Shown: piece by piece, positions 9,369 through 17,465 of the stretch
How the letters are laid out: each line of letters starts with the position of its first letter
Position numbering within the stretch: the first letter of the stretch is position 1
Source of the DNA: Methylobacterium brachythecii
GTDB lineage: Bacteria > Pseudomonadota > Alphaproteobacteria > Rhizobiales > Beijerinckiaceae
NCBI RefSeq assembly: GCF_014196345.1
Contig: NZ_JACIDN010000003.1
Span: 558,001 to 622,000, forward strand
Length of the DNA: 64,000 nt
Direction: 5' to 3'
Translations under genes and position numbers: made by a program
The notes under the pieces: model-generated
What the model saw: only the letters and a program-made list of their open reading frames with translations
What the model was told of the DNA's origin: nothing
Databases searched by the model: none

Positions 9369-9881
9369 ATGGCAACGATCAACAAAGTTCAGGTCGGCGA
9401 AGCACTCGTCGGCGACGGCAACGAAGTCGCTCACATCGACCTCATCATCGGACCTCGCGGTTCGCCGGCCGAGACGGCTTTCTGCAACGGCCTCGTGAAC
9501 AACAAGCACGGCTTCACCAGCCTGCTCGCGGTCATCGCGCCGAACCTGCCGTGCAAGCCCAACACCCTGATGTTCAACAAGGTCACCATCAACGACGCCC
9601 GTCAGGCCGTCCAGATGTTCGGCCCTGCCCAGCACGGTGTTGCCAAGGCCGTCCAGGACGCGGTTGCCGAAGGCATCATCCCGGCTGCTGAAGCCGACGA
9701 CCTGTTCATCCTGGTCGGCGTGTTCATCCACTGGGAAGCGGCCGACGACGCCAAGATCCAGAAGTACAACTACGAGGCCACCAAGCTGTCGATCCAGCGC
9801 GCTGTGAACGGCGAGCCGAAGGCCGCGACCGTGACCGAGCAGCGTAACTCCGCGCAGCACCCCTTCGCAGCCAACGCTTAG
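9369..9881 (+). CDS. fae: Formaldehyde-activating enzyme
   Basis: 170 residues. Fae condenses formaldehyde with H4MPT to methylene-H4MPT and is the cell's main formaldehyde sink. The sequence is diagnostic: [19 protein letters not shown] with the proposed catalytic His (His22 here), then [19 protein letters not shown] and [15 protein letters not shown] 9369 has AGGGAGA 8 bases upstream and gives the usual length; the open frame extends to 9207 but only through leader. A 237-base gap separates it from orf7, suggesting its own promoter in addition to read-through, and a strong terminator follows. Confidence 0.97.
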   Translation: MATINKVQVGEALVGDGNEVAHIDLIIGPRGSPAETAFCNGLVNNKHGFTSLLAVIAPNLPCKPNTLMFNKVTINDARQAVQMFGPAQHGVAKAVQDAVAEGIIPAAEADDLFILVGVFIHWEAADDAKIQKYNYEATKLSIQRAVNGEPKAATVTEQRNSAQHPFAANA

Positions 9882-9976
9882 ATCGGGGACAGTCCTGGGC
9901 AGAGCGAGCCTCCGCCCGCACCGCGGGGCCTGCTCCAGCGACTGGCCTCCATCTTCCTTGGACGCTGATGCAGATC

Positions 9977-10005
9977 GGGACGGCGAAAGCCGTCCCTTTC
10001 TTTTT
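9977..10005 (+). terminator. Rho-independent terminator after fae
   Basis: A perfect 8-bp stem (GGGACGGC/GCCGTCCC) with a GAAA tetraloop is followed by TTTCTTTTTT. It lies 95 bases after the fae stop and just beyond the end of the convergent HisA-like gene. This is the clearest intrinsic terminator in the window. Confidence 0.9.
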
Positions 10006-10017
10006 GCACGCAAAGAC

Positions 10018-10695
10018 TTAGCGGCGAAGCTTGCCGTCGTGGATCGCCGAGGCGACGAGGGCGCCGGCCACGCCGATTTCTCGTAGCGCCCGTAGGTCGT
10101 CCGGGCCTCGCACGCCCCCGGCCGCGTAGATTCTGCGGGTCGGTGCCGAGAGCGCCACGCGACTCAGTGCCGTGACATCGGGTCCGTCGCTCACTCCGAT
10201 ACGCGACAGCGTCATCACGATGACGTCCTGCGGCCAGCACGACGGGTCCTCGTGCAGTTCGCCCGGGCCGAGCGTGGCTCCGGCCCGACTGTCGAGCGAT
10301 AGGACCGCGCGGTCTCCGAGCGCGCGGACGAGCCTTGAATCGGCCTGGCTCTCGCTGCCGAGCACCGGCCTTCCGAGACCTTCGGCCAGAAAAGCGCCGA
10401 CGGCCGCCATCGTCGAGAACCCCGCATCGAGCCAGAGATCAACGGAGGGACAGGCCGCGCGGATCGCCCGCAGACTCGCGAGATCGGGCGCGCGGCCATC
10501 CACGATGGCATCGAGATCGGCGACGTAGAGGATCTCTGCCGGACAAGTGGCGAGCAAACCGCGGGCGACGTCGGCCGGAGCCGATCCGCTGGCCAAAGGG
10601 GTGCGGATCGGGGCATAGGCGTCGCGGTCGCCCGCACGCGCTCTCACGACGAGGCCGCCTCGCAGGTCGATCACCGGGATTACCCGGAAGGTCAT
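10018..10695 (-). CDS. HisA-like TIM-barrel protein of the H4MPT gene set
   Basis: 225 residues, related to HisA (phosphoribosyl-formimino-AICAR-P isomerase) but of the separate branch found with methanopterin genes. Both aspartates that catalyse the Amadori rearrangement in HisA appear conserved: Asp10 in VIPVIDLRGG and Asp135 in VLSLDSRAG. The C-terminal phosphate-binding glycines (RIYAAGGVRG, VAGALVASAIHDG) are also present. It is therefore likely an active isomerase on a phosphoribosyl-type substrate, but which one is not established. It is convergent with fae and divergent from the MfnF-like gene, with 26 bases between the two start codons. Confidence 0.78.
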   Translation of the reverse strand: MTFRVIPVIDLRGGLVVRARAGDRDAYAPIRTPLASGSAPADVARGLLATCPAEILYVADLDAIVDGRAPDLASLRAIRAACPSVDLWLDAGFSTMAAVGAFLAEGLGRPVLGSESQADSRLVRALGDRAVLSLDSRAGATLGPGELHEDPSCWPQDVIVMTLSRIGVSDGPDVTALSRVALSAPTRRIYAAGGVRGPDDLRALREIGVAGALVASAIHDGKLRR

Positions 10696-10721
10696 CCGTC
10701 CACCGCCTCAGCGAGCCGCCC

Positions 10722-11768
10722 GTGAGCCAGCCCCGGCACGACCCTTCAGCCCCGACGGTGGGGTGGGATCTCGGCGGGGTGCATGTCAAGGCGGCGCTCG
10801 TCGAGAACGGCCGCGTCAGAGACGCGGTACAGGCGCCATGCAAGCTCTGGCGCGGTATCCCTGCACTCGACGAGACCCTTTCGACGCTGCCGGAGTGGGC
10901 ACGCGACGAGGCCAGCCATGCCGTCACCATGACGGGCGAGTTGACCGATTGCTTCCGAGACCGCGCGGACGGCGTAGCGCAGCTCGCCGCCTGGGCCGCC
11001 GCCAAGCTGAAAGGCACCGTGCGGATCTATGCCGGCCGCTCCGGCTTCGTCGCGCCGGACGCCGCCGAAGGGCTTGCCGCCGACATCGCTTCCGCGAACT
11101 GGCACGCCACCGCCGCCCTCGTCGGGCGGCATGTCGGCAGCGCACTCCTCGTCGACATCGGCTCGACGACCTCCGACCTGATCCCGATCGTCGACAGCCG
11201 GCCCGCGGCCTCCGGCTACAGCGACGCCGAGCGGCTGGAGACGGGCGAACTCGTCTATTCCGGCGTCGTGCGAACCGCGCTGCCGGCGCTCGCCACGCAT
11301 GCGCCCTGGCGTGGCCGGCGTACTGCGCTGATGGCCGAAGCCTTCGCCACCACCGCCGACATCCACCGCTTGCTGGGCGATCTTCCCGAAGGCGCCGACC
11401 AGCAGCACAGCGCGGACCTCAAAGGAAAATCCATCGCGGAATCGGAGACGCGTCTCGCCCGGATCATCGGCCGCGACCACGGAGAGGGCTCGTCAGCGCA
11501 ATGGCGGGCGCTCGCAGCCTGGTTCGCGGAGGCGCAGCTCCGTCCGCTCCACGACGCCGCGGCCACGCTCCTGTCGCGGGTGGACCTCCCGGAGGACGCG
11601 CCGCTCGTCGTCTGCGGCGCAGGCGCCTTTGTCGCCGAGCGTCTCGCCCACCGCCTCGGCCGCCGCTGTCTCGCCTTCACCGACGTCATCGCCGATGGTC
11701 TGACGGATCGCGATGCCGATTGGGTTTCGACTTGCGGACCGGCCGTGGCGGTGGCGCTGATCGCCTGA
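10722..11768 (+). CDS. MfnF-like protein of methylofuran assembly (COG1548 type)
   Basis: 348 residues from GTG 10722; GTG 10758 is a possible later start. The protein belongs to the hydantoinase/sugar-kinase-like family tied to H4MPT-linked C1 transfer. TVGWDLGGVHVKAALV at the start and LLVDIGSTTSDLIPI near the middle are the two phosphate-binding segments of the ASKHA fold. I recall the archaeal homologue (MfnF) as the enzyme coupling aminomethylfuran diphosphate to glutamyl-tyramine, which would make this the methylofuran core synthase. The assignment by family is good; the exact reaction in bacteria is inference. Confidence 0.75.
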   Translation: MSQPRHDPSAPTVGWDLGGVHVKAALVENGRVRDAVQAPCKLWRGIPALDETLSTLPEWARDEASHAVTMTGELTDCFRDRADGVAQLAAWAAAKLKGTVRIYAGRSGFVAPDAAEGLAADIASANWHATAALVGRHVGSALLVDIGSTTSDLIPIVDSRPAASGYSDAERLETGELVYSGVVRTALPALATHAPWRGRRTALMAEAFATTADIHRLLGDLPEGADQQHSADLKGKSIAESETRLARIIGRDHGEGSSAQWRALAAWFAEAQLRPLHDAAATLLSRVDLPEDAPLVVCGAGAFVAERLAHRLGRRCLAFTDVIADGLTDRDADWVSTCGPAVAVALIA

Positions 11769-11777
11769 GGTGCCTGG

Positions 11778-12272
11778 ATGAACCTGCGAGACGTGAGCGT
11801 GATCGGCGGTTCCCTCTTCCTGTCTTCGGACGAGGAGGTTGCCGCCGCCGAAGCAGCCCTCGGCACGCGGTTTCCGGAGGGCTATCGCGCCTATGTGACG
11901 ACGCTCGGCGAAGGGATCCTCGGAGGCGACCTCGTCCGCATCTATCCGCCGCATCGCATCCTACATGGGCCAAACGATGTGGCGACGTGGCGCGAGCGGA
12001 TCGCGCAGTACTGGTTCTGGGGAGACAATCCGTTGCTCCGGAAGCCCAGCGCGGCGGAATGTGTGATCGTCGGCGATACCACCCAGGGCGACGAGTTGGT
12101 GTTTCGTCCGAGCGATCCGGATCGCATTCTCGTGCTGCCGCGCGACTCCGAGGAGGTTCACGCGGTGGAAGGCGGCCTTCTTGCTGCGGTCGAGTGGCTG
12201 TGCAGCTCGGGCGCCGTCGCCGAGCCGTTCACCGATCGCGAGTTCGAGCCCTTTAGCACGCGCACCGCTTAG
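11778..12272 (+). CDS. SMI1/KNR4 (SUKH) family protein
   Basis: 164 residues. The SUKH fold is suggested by SSDEEVAAAEAALGTRFPEGYRAYVTTLGEGILGG-type sequence (residues 16-50): an aliphatic helix, then LP/FPxxYRxYVxxxGxG. SUKH proteins are often immunity proteins or protein-interaction modules. No toxin gene is adjacent. It begins 9 bases after the MfnF-like gene and is probably cotranscribed with it, so a service role in C1 metabolism is as likely as immunity. Function unknown. Confidence 0.65.
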   Translation: MNLRDVSVIGGSLFLSSDEEVAAAEAALGTRFPEGYRAYVTTLGEGILGGDLVRIYPPHRILHGPNDVATWRERIAQYWFWGDNPLLRKPSAAECVIVGDTTQGDELVFRPSDPDRILVLPRDSEEVHAVEGGLLAAVEWLCSSGAVAEPFTDREFEPFSTRTA

Positions 12273-12290
12273 ACGCAGGCCCGGCTCCGC

Positions 12291-12956
12291 TCACGGCGAC
12301 TTGCAGGAAAGCACCCCGGCGGCTTCGACGACGCTGAGCGCCTTGCCCCGGACATCCGCAGTCACACTCGGCTGGTCGGCCACGGCACTCGCCTCGCGGC
12401 CGAGCATCTGGTCGCAGGCGCAGGACGCGTAGCCGGCCGCGTCGTAACAGGCGTCGTGGCGCATGCAGGCGGCATCGAGCTGATCCGTCGGCGGCAAGCC
12501 CTCGCCGCGCTGGCCGGCACCGCAGTAATTGCCGTGGAACAGTTCCTTGCCCGTGAGCACGTTGGCGAGGTTGCTGCGCGACTGAGGCGTTTCGTTCGAG
12601 CTGCGAGCATTGAGATCGTTCGCAGGGCCGCCTGACTTCGATCCGGAACCGCGGAGCGCCTTGGGAATAGTCGAGTTCGGTCCCGGCTCAGACAGACTCT
12701 CGGCGTTGCGCGCATTCGGATCGGAGAGATCTGGCAAAGGTGGCGGCGGTCCTGGGACCGGCTCCTCTTGCGCGGGCGCGGGCGCAGGCTCTTCGGTTTG
12801 CGCCAGCGCCCCGGAAGCCGCGAGCAGCAGGACGAGGGCGAGGGTCGATCTGTAAGGAGGCAAGATGGCGGTACTCGGCGGCCCAGCACCAGAAAGCGCC
12901 GGCTCGACAATACGGTTCCGCTCGTGCTTTGCGGATGTCGCCCTGCGGCGAGTCAT
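12291..12956 (-). CDS. Secreted phospholipase A2-like protein
   Basis: 221 residues from ATG 12956 (a later TTG near 12863 would give a cleaner signal peptide). A hydrophobic segment (residues 38-52, ending ALA) looks like a Sec signal, followed by a long Pro/Glu-rich linker. The C-terminal domain carries a full PLA2 signature: HGNYCGAG (141-148, calcium-loop type), DAACMRHDACY with catalytic His167-Asp168, and CACD with Asp182 in the place of the second active-site Asp. It probably acts outside the cytoplasm on phospholipids. It is convergent with the SUKH gene, 18 bases apart. Start uncertain; domain assignment fairly sure. Confidence 0.7.
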   Translation of the reverse strand: MTRRRATSAKHERNRIVEPALSGAGPPSTAILPPYRSTLALVLLLAASGALAQTEEPAPAPAQEEPVPGPPPPLPDLSDPNARNAESLSEPGPNSTIPKALRGSGSKSGGPANDLNARSSNETPQSRSNLANVLTGKELFHGNYCGAGQRGEGLPPTDQLDAACMRHDACYDAAGYASCACDQMLGREASAVADQPSVTADVRGKALSVVEAAGVLSCKSP

Positions 12957-12993
12957 TCTCGACCGTCATCCGCCCACCCACGAGGCCCCGCGC

Positions 12994-13170
12994 ATGAGCG
13001 CTGCCAAGAAACTCGTCCGCATCCTGGCCGCGCGGAGCGGCGATTCCATCGAGCTCGCCTTCGCCACGGCCGACGGCGACACCGTCAAGGTGCTGGCCAG
13101 CGAAGATCAGATCGACCAACTGGTGGACGAGCTGGAAGACATCCTGAACTCGCCTGCGGATAACGATTGA
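12994..13170 (+). CDS. Small acidic hypothetical protein, 58 residues
   Basis: 58 residues from ATG 12994 (MSAAKKLVRILAARSG). It is acidic, with no signal peptide or membrane segment, and ends in a predicted helix rich in Asp and Glu. Codon choice is GC3-rich like real genes here. It is divergent from the PLA2-like gene, 37 bases from that start, and convergent with the YVTN gene. No family recognised; the two predicted beta strands followed by a helix are all that can be said. Confidence 0.6.
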   Translation: MSAAKKLVRILAARSGDSIELAFATADGDTVKVLASEDQIDQLVDELEDILNSPADND

Positions 13171-13200
13171 GACACCCGCCCGTCACGGCAGGCCGGCCTG

Positions 13201-14187
13201 CTACCGCAGAAAATCCCCGAACGCCCGCGGCCCGTCCGGCACCGCGATCTTGCCGGTGACCTTCAAGGTTGCGGCATCGATCACGCTGAGCGTGTTGTCG
13301 CCCCAGTTGGCGACGTAGAGCCTCTTGCCGTCCCGCGAGGCGGCGATGCCCTCGGGATGATCCTCGACATCGATGCTGCCGGCCGGCTTGAGATCGTCGA
13401 GGCCGAAGGCAGTGACGCTGTTCGAATACTGGTCGGTGACGAAGCCGCGTGCACCGGCCAGAGCCACAACGTAGGGCCTGTCGCCGGTCGGCACGCGGCC
13501 GATCTCGCGGTGACCGGGGACGTCGATCACCGACACGTCGTTCGAGGTCACGTTGGCCGTGTAGGCCCGGCTGCCGTCGGCCGACAGCGTGAGGCCGAAC
13601 GGGTGCCGCCCCACCGCGACGACATGGGTTTCCTTGGCCGTAGCGAGGTCCACCACGGAGACCGAATCCGCCTCGCGGTTCGCCACCAGGAGGGTGCTGC
13701 CATCCGGCGTGACGGCGAGGCCGGAGGGCGACTTGCCGACGGCAATCTCGGCGGTCTGCTTCAAACCTTCGGGGGAGGGTGTCAGCACGACGACGCGGGT
13801 CGCATACCAGTCGGCGACATAGACCACGCCGGTCTTCGGGTTGACAGCGATGCCGAGCGGTCCGCCATGCACCGCGATGCTGGCCGTGACCGCGGGCTTG
13901 TCGAGGTCGAGCACCGCCACCGACTGCCCCTCGGGCCGCGTGACATAGGCCGTCCTGCGGTCAGGCGAGAGCGCGATGCCGGCCGGCGCACCGTCGACAG
14001 GAATATGAGCGATCACCTTGCCGGCGCCGAGATCTACCACGGCGACCTCGTTCGCGAGCTGCGCGGTGACGTAGGCCTCCTGCGCCAGCGACGGGCCGGC
14101 GGAGACGAGCAGCAGGGCGGCGAGAAAGAAAGGGCCGGCTTTGGGCCGACCCTTCCGAGACGTCATCCCGCAGAGGCGGGGTCTCAC
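13201..14187 (-). CDS. Exported YVTN beta-propeller protein
   Basis: 328 residues from GTG 14187, which overlaps the upstream MxaD-like stop as GTGA; ATG 14166 gives a more typical Sec signal (MTSRKGRPKAG then a hydrophobic core ending SLAQ). The mature protein is built of about seven 40-residue YVTN repeats, each with AYVT/LYVAN and SVSVVDLAT-type strands. Such periplasmic seven-bladed propellers accompany PQQ-dependent alcohol oxidation systems. It is last gene of the operon that carries the methylofuran genes and the two MxaD-like genes. No catalytic residues are recognisable, so binding or scaffolding is likely. Confidence 0.8.
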   Translation of the reverse strand: MRPRLCGMTSRKGRPKAGPFFLAALLLVSAGPSLAQEAYVTAQLANEVAVVDLGAGKVIAHIPVDGAPAGIALSPDRRTAYVTRPEGQSVAVLDLDKPAVTASIAVHGGPLGIAVNPKTGVVYVADWYATRVVVLTPSPEGLKQTAEIAVGKSPSGLAVTPDGSTLLVANREADSVSVVDLATAKETHVVAVGRHPFGLTLSADGSRAYTANVTSNDVSVIDVPGHREIGRVPTGDRPYVVALAGARGFVTDQYSNSVTAFGLDDLKPAGSIDVEDHPEGIAASRDGKRLYVANWGDNTLSVIDAATLKVTGKIAVPDGPRAFGDFLR

Positions 14188-14714
14188 GATCCCTTCTCGA
14201 CCTTGGCCTTCAGGTTGTCGAGGCTGGCGCGATAGAGGCCGGACACGGCCTTCTTGGAGGCCTCGTCGTTCAGCTCGGGCGGCGGATCGTTGTTCATATA
14301 GCCGCGGTAGAAGGCGCCCTTCCAGGTCACCTTGGTCTTGCCGCCGGCATCCTCGACCTCGATCGTCGAGGAATAATCGTTCACCGGCAGAACCTTCACG
14401 TCGACCTTGTTGATCCGGTACATGAAAGTCTTCTTGCCGGCATCGTACTTGGCGAGCTCCTCGTCGACGGTGGCGCCGCCCTTGAGGTGCAGGGTGCGGG
14501 TCGCCTTGACCTCGTTGCCGCCCTTGCCCTCGGTCTTTTCGACCACTGGAATCCAGCTGCCATCCTGGAAGTTGCCGACCACGGCCCAGACCTTGTCGGC
14601 CGGCGCATTGATCTCGACCTCTTCCGACACTTTCTGACGGCTCGGGCCATGCGCCTGTGCGGCGAAGGACACTGCGGCCAGCACCGCTACGGCGGCTGTC
14701 GTGTAGTATCTCAT
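14184..14714 (-). CDS. MxaD-like periplasmic SRPBCC protein, copy 1
   Basis: 176 residues with a signal peptide (MRYYTTAAVAVLAAVSFAAQ, cut near AHG) and an SRPBCC fold beginning EINAPADKVWAVVGNF. This is the MxaD family, periplasmic proteins that help methanol dehydrogenase pass electrons to cytochrome c. A MxaD homologue near the lut cluster has been reported as needed for XoxF1 function in M. extorquens (from memory), and this copy or the next should correspond to it. It follows copy 2 by 78 bases. The shared C-terminal YRGYMNNDPPPELNDE shows the pair arose by tandem duplication. Confidence 0.82.
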   Translation of the reverse strand: MRYYTTAAVAVLAAVSFAAQAHGPSRQKVSEEVEINAPADKVWAVVGNFQDGSWIPVVEKTEGKGGNEVKATRTLHLKGGATVDEELAKYDAGKKTFMYRINKVDVKVLPVNDYSSTIEVEDAGGKTKVTWKGAFYRGYMNNDPPPELNDEASKKAVSGLYRASLDNLKAKVEKGS

Positions 14715-14792
14715 CGTGATTGTCTCTCTCCCTTATGCGCCGCCACGGCGGCTGCGCTCGTTATCGTCGTCTCAAGCGCAGGCGTCACCCCG

Positions 14793-15347
14793 TCAGGAGG
14801 CGCCTTTCTCCAACTGGGCCTTGAGATTGGCGAGGCTCTTCTGAACCCAGGCCTTCACCGCCTTCTCGGAATTCTCGTCGTTCAGTTCCGGCGGCGGATC
14901 GTTGTTCATGTAGCCGCGATAGAACGCCGCCTTCCACTCGACCTTCGCCCTACCGTCGCCCTCGGCCTCGACGGTGACGTTCGACGAAAAGTCGTTCACC
15001 GGAAGATCGGCGACGTCGATCTTGTCGATGAAATAGCCGAACAGCATCCGGTCCGGCTTGTAGTTGGTGCCTTCCTCTTCGATCGTGTGACCGTTCTTGA
15101 GGGTGAGCGTGCGCTTCGACTTGCCCGGATCGTCGCCATGCGCCTCGGTCTTGGCTACGTTGTCGACCCAGTTCGAGTCCTTGAAGTTGCCGACGACCGC
15201 CCAGACCTTGTCGGCCGGCGCATTGATCTCGATGGACTCACTGATCTTCCGCCGGGTCGGGCCATGCGCCTGGGCGGTGGCTGCGACAACGCTCGCCGTG
15301 GCGAGAGCGACCGCAGCCGTTAGGGTCCGTCTGGTCTTACGCATCAT
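14793..15347 (-). CDS. MxaD-like periplasmic SRPBCC protein, copy 2
   Basis: 184 residues, signal peptide (MMRKTRRTLTAAVALATASV, cut near AHG), then the same SRPBCC domain as copy 1: EINAPADKVWAVVGNFKDSNW and the shared block YRGYMNNDPPPELNDEN. The middle differs (EGTNYKPDRMLFGYFIDKIDVADL), so the two have diverged and may act on different partners. It starts 24 bases after the DUF447-like gene, in the same operon. Two adjacent ATGs (15347 and 15344) are possible; GGAG lies about 9 bases upstream. Confidence 0.82.
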   Translation of the reverse strand: MMRKTRRTLTAAVALATASVVAATAQAHGPTRRKISESIEINAPADKVWAVVGNFKDSNWVDNVAKTEAHGDDPGKSKRTLTLKNGHTIEEEGTNYKPDRMLFGYFIDKIDVADLPVNDFSSNVTVEAEGDGRAKVEWKAAFYRGYMNNDPPPELNDENSEKAVKAWVQKSLANLKAQLEKGAS

Positions 15348-15371
15348 CGGTGATCTGCTCCATCTGCCGCC

Positions 15372-15968
15372 TCACGCGGCGGGTTCAGCTCGTGGGAGAA
15401 CGCGTTCGCTGCGCCCGAGGGCCGCAGCGACCTTGTCCTCGATCCAGTCCCAGGCCTCGCGCTCGGCGGGACCGGCGGTCTTGGAGATCGCGATGGCGTG
15501 GTAGGCCATCTCGGTCAGGATCTTCTCCGGCTCCAGCATCTTGAGACGTGTTGAGAGGATCGCCGCCTCCAGCACCGCCGCCTGCGCCCGGTTGTAGCCG
15601 AGGAACGGCTTGTGGCTGGCCGAATGCACCATCCGGCCGCGATAGCGCGGCCGCTGAGCATCGTCGTCCTTGTCGATCACCTCGAACTCGGCATGGCCGA
15701 AGCAGGCGGCCAGCCGCTTGCCATGAATCGTTTCGCAATCGACCACCGGCCATTCGCGGCGTCCGGTGACGACGCCCGCGATGACGCGTACGTCGGTCGG
15801 CGCGGAGGCTGCGAAGAACGGTGAGGCTTCGAGGTTGAGGATGGTCGGGGAGGGCCGGAACGGCGCCAGCACGTAGTCTTCGCCCTCGCGGATCAGCCCG
15901 AACGGCACGAGGTGCAGCTCGCCCTCCGGCGACAGTGTGGTAACGATCGTCTCGAGAATGAACGGCAC
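15372..15968 (-). CDS. DUF447-type protein, probable flavin-binding split barrel
   Basis: 198 residues from GTG 15968. It opens with MPFILETIVTTLSPEGELHLVPFG, like the DUF447 family of archaea and methylotrophs, which has an FMN-binding split-barrel fold followed by a helical C-terminal half (here AAVLEAAILSTRLKMLEPEKI and AEREAWDWIEDKVAAAL). The function is unknown. It lies 6 bases after the DHPS-like gene inside the methylofuran operon, and the family co-occurs with methanopterin and methanofuran genes, so a redox step in cofactor formation is my inference. Confidence 0.72.
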   Translation of the reverse strand: MPFILETIVTTLSPEGELHLVPFGLIREGEDYVLAPFRPSPTILNLEASPFFAASAPTDVRVIAGVVTGRREWPVVDCETIHGKRLAACFGHAEFEVIDKDDDAQRPRYRGRMVHSASHKPFLGYNRAQAAVLEAAILSTRLKMLEPEKILTEMAYHAIAISKTAGPAEREAWDWIEDKVAAALGRSERVLPRAEPAA

Positions 15969-15974
15969 CGTCTC

Positions 15975-17465
15975 TCAGCCCTCGTCGGGAACGAGTTTGC
16001 CGCATACGATGCGGCCCTTGGACTGCTCGGAGGCGGGAGCCGCGTCGCGCGTTCCGGTTGGCGGTGCGTCGGCGCCGCCCTGCTTGGTGTGACCGGCCTT
16101 CTTGAACGCGGTGGTGTCTTCCTTATCGCGGTCGGCCGCGCAGCCCCAGTCCAGCGGCTCGTCCTGCACATAGCGCTTGCCGAGCCGGAATGCGGTCTCG
16201 GCCTTGGTCAACTCGCCGCCGAGGTAGAAGGCATGCGCGCCATCGCCCGCCACGTCGAGATCGGAGAAGAAAGCCATCGCGTTGGTGCCGACCTTGTGGA
16301 TCGCGCGGTTGTAGACGTGGATGCCGTCCTCCGCGATCTGGATGCGGTAATTGGGATCGCGAACCTCGGCCGCCAGTGCGGCGATTTCGTCCGGGGTCTG
16401 CACGAAGGGGCGCTTGTCGTGAAGTGCCAATAGCTCCCGGCCATAGCCCTTGGGCAGGGCGGAGTCTGCCTTCGCGGCGTACATCACGCGCCGGGCCGCA
16501 TCATGCTCCTCCACCGTGCGGCGGGTATGGTTCGAGACCTGCACGATCAGCACGTTGCGGATCGAGAGCTCCGAGCACATGCCAGCGAGCAGCGCGGTGA
16601 CGCCGAGGCTGTCGGCCTCGGTCAGCTCGGTGAGGTTGCCGGTGCCCATCATCATCTCGATGTCTGGCCAGCGCTTGCGGACGTCGTTGTAGCGCGCGAT
16701 CGACTCGACGAAGCCGAAATGAATCGGTTCGAGGATCGGGTCGGCCATGTAGGGCAACCCGGCCTTCTCCATCCGCTCGATGGCCCGGTCGAGGGAGGGC
16801 ATGTCGTCGGGCCGCATCGGCACCAGCACCGGGACGGCGCCGATCTCGAAGGCGAGGTCGAGGGTCTCCTCGTTGAGGCTGAGCAGGTAATCCGCGCCGG
16901 CCTTGGCGCCCCGGGTCAGCTCGTCGAGAGAGAAGGAATCGACGCTGACGGTCAGGCTCGCGCGCTTCATCTCGCGCACTGCGTCTTCGAGATGCGGGAA
17001 GGGTGTGTCGGGCAGGCCGCCGAGGTCGATCACGTCCGAGCCGCGCCGCGCGAGGTCGAGACCCTTCGCGACGATCTGGTCGACGCTCATCTTCGAGGCA
17101 TCGACGATCTCGGAGAAGATGCGCAGGTCGTGTTTCGAAAGATCGACCTTGCGGCCGGCGAGACCGAGATAGGCCGGCAGGTCCACGATCTCGTCCGGGC
17201 CCAACTCGACGGGCAGCTTGAAGTGCTCGGCCAGCGCCTCGCGGTTGGCCCGGCAACGGCCCGGCAGGATGATGCGCGTGGCTCCCTCGGGCATGGCGAC
17301 ACGGCGCTTGATGATCTCCTCGGTCATCAGAGCGGCGACCTTCACGCCGGCATCGGCGATCGACCAGGTGAAGCGCTCCGCCGGGAGCGTGTTCGCGATC
17401 TTTTCGAGCCGGGCGTGGGCGAGTTTGCCGGTAATGAAGACGAGGTGCTCGGGGCGGTCGCTCAT
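15975..17465 (-). CDS. Dihydropteroate-synthase-related protein of the H4MPT gene set
   Basis: 496 residues, well above normal DHPS length (about 280). The N-terminal 150 residues (MSDRPEHLVFITGKLAHARL) form an extra domain; a DHPS-like TIM barrel follows, with DLGGLPDTPFP, LTVSVDSFSLDEL and MMMGTGNLTELTEADS where DHPS has its pterin and metal sites. The C-terminal tail is low-complexity. This branch is found in methanogens and H4MPT-using bacteria and is a natural candidate for joining the pterin diphosphate to the arylamine in methanopterin synthesis; that reaction is inference. The ATG overlaps the mfnE stop by 4 bases. Confidence 0.78.
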   Translation of the reverse strand: MSDRPEHLVFITGKLAHARLEKIANTLPAERFTWSIADAGVKVAALMTEEIIKRRVAMPEGATRIILPGRCRANREALAEHFKLPVELGPDEIVDLPAYLGLAGRKVDLSKHDLRIFSEIVDASKMSVDQIVAKGLDLARRGSDVIDLGGLPDTPFPHLEDAVREMKRASLTVSVDSFSLDELTRGAKAGADYLLSLNEETLDLAFEIGAVPVLVPMRPDDMPSLDRAIERMEKAGLPYMADPILEPIHFGFVESIARYNDVRKRWPDIEMMMGTGNLTELTEADSLGVTALLAGMCSELSIRNVLIVQVSNHTRRTVEEHDAARRVMYAAKADSALPKGYGRELLALHDKRPFVQTPDEIAALAAEVRDPNYRIQIAEDGIHVYNRAIHKVGTNAMAFFSDLDVAGDGAHAFYLGGELTKAETAFRLGKRYVQDEPLDWGCAADRDKEDTTAFKKAGHTKQGGADAPPTGTRDAAPASEQSKGRIVCGKLVPDEG

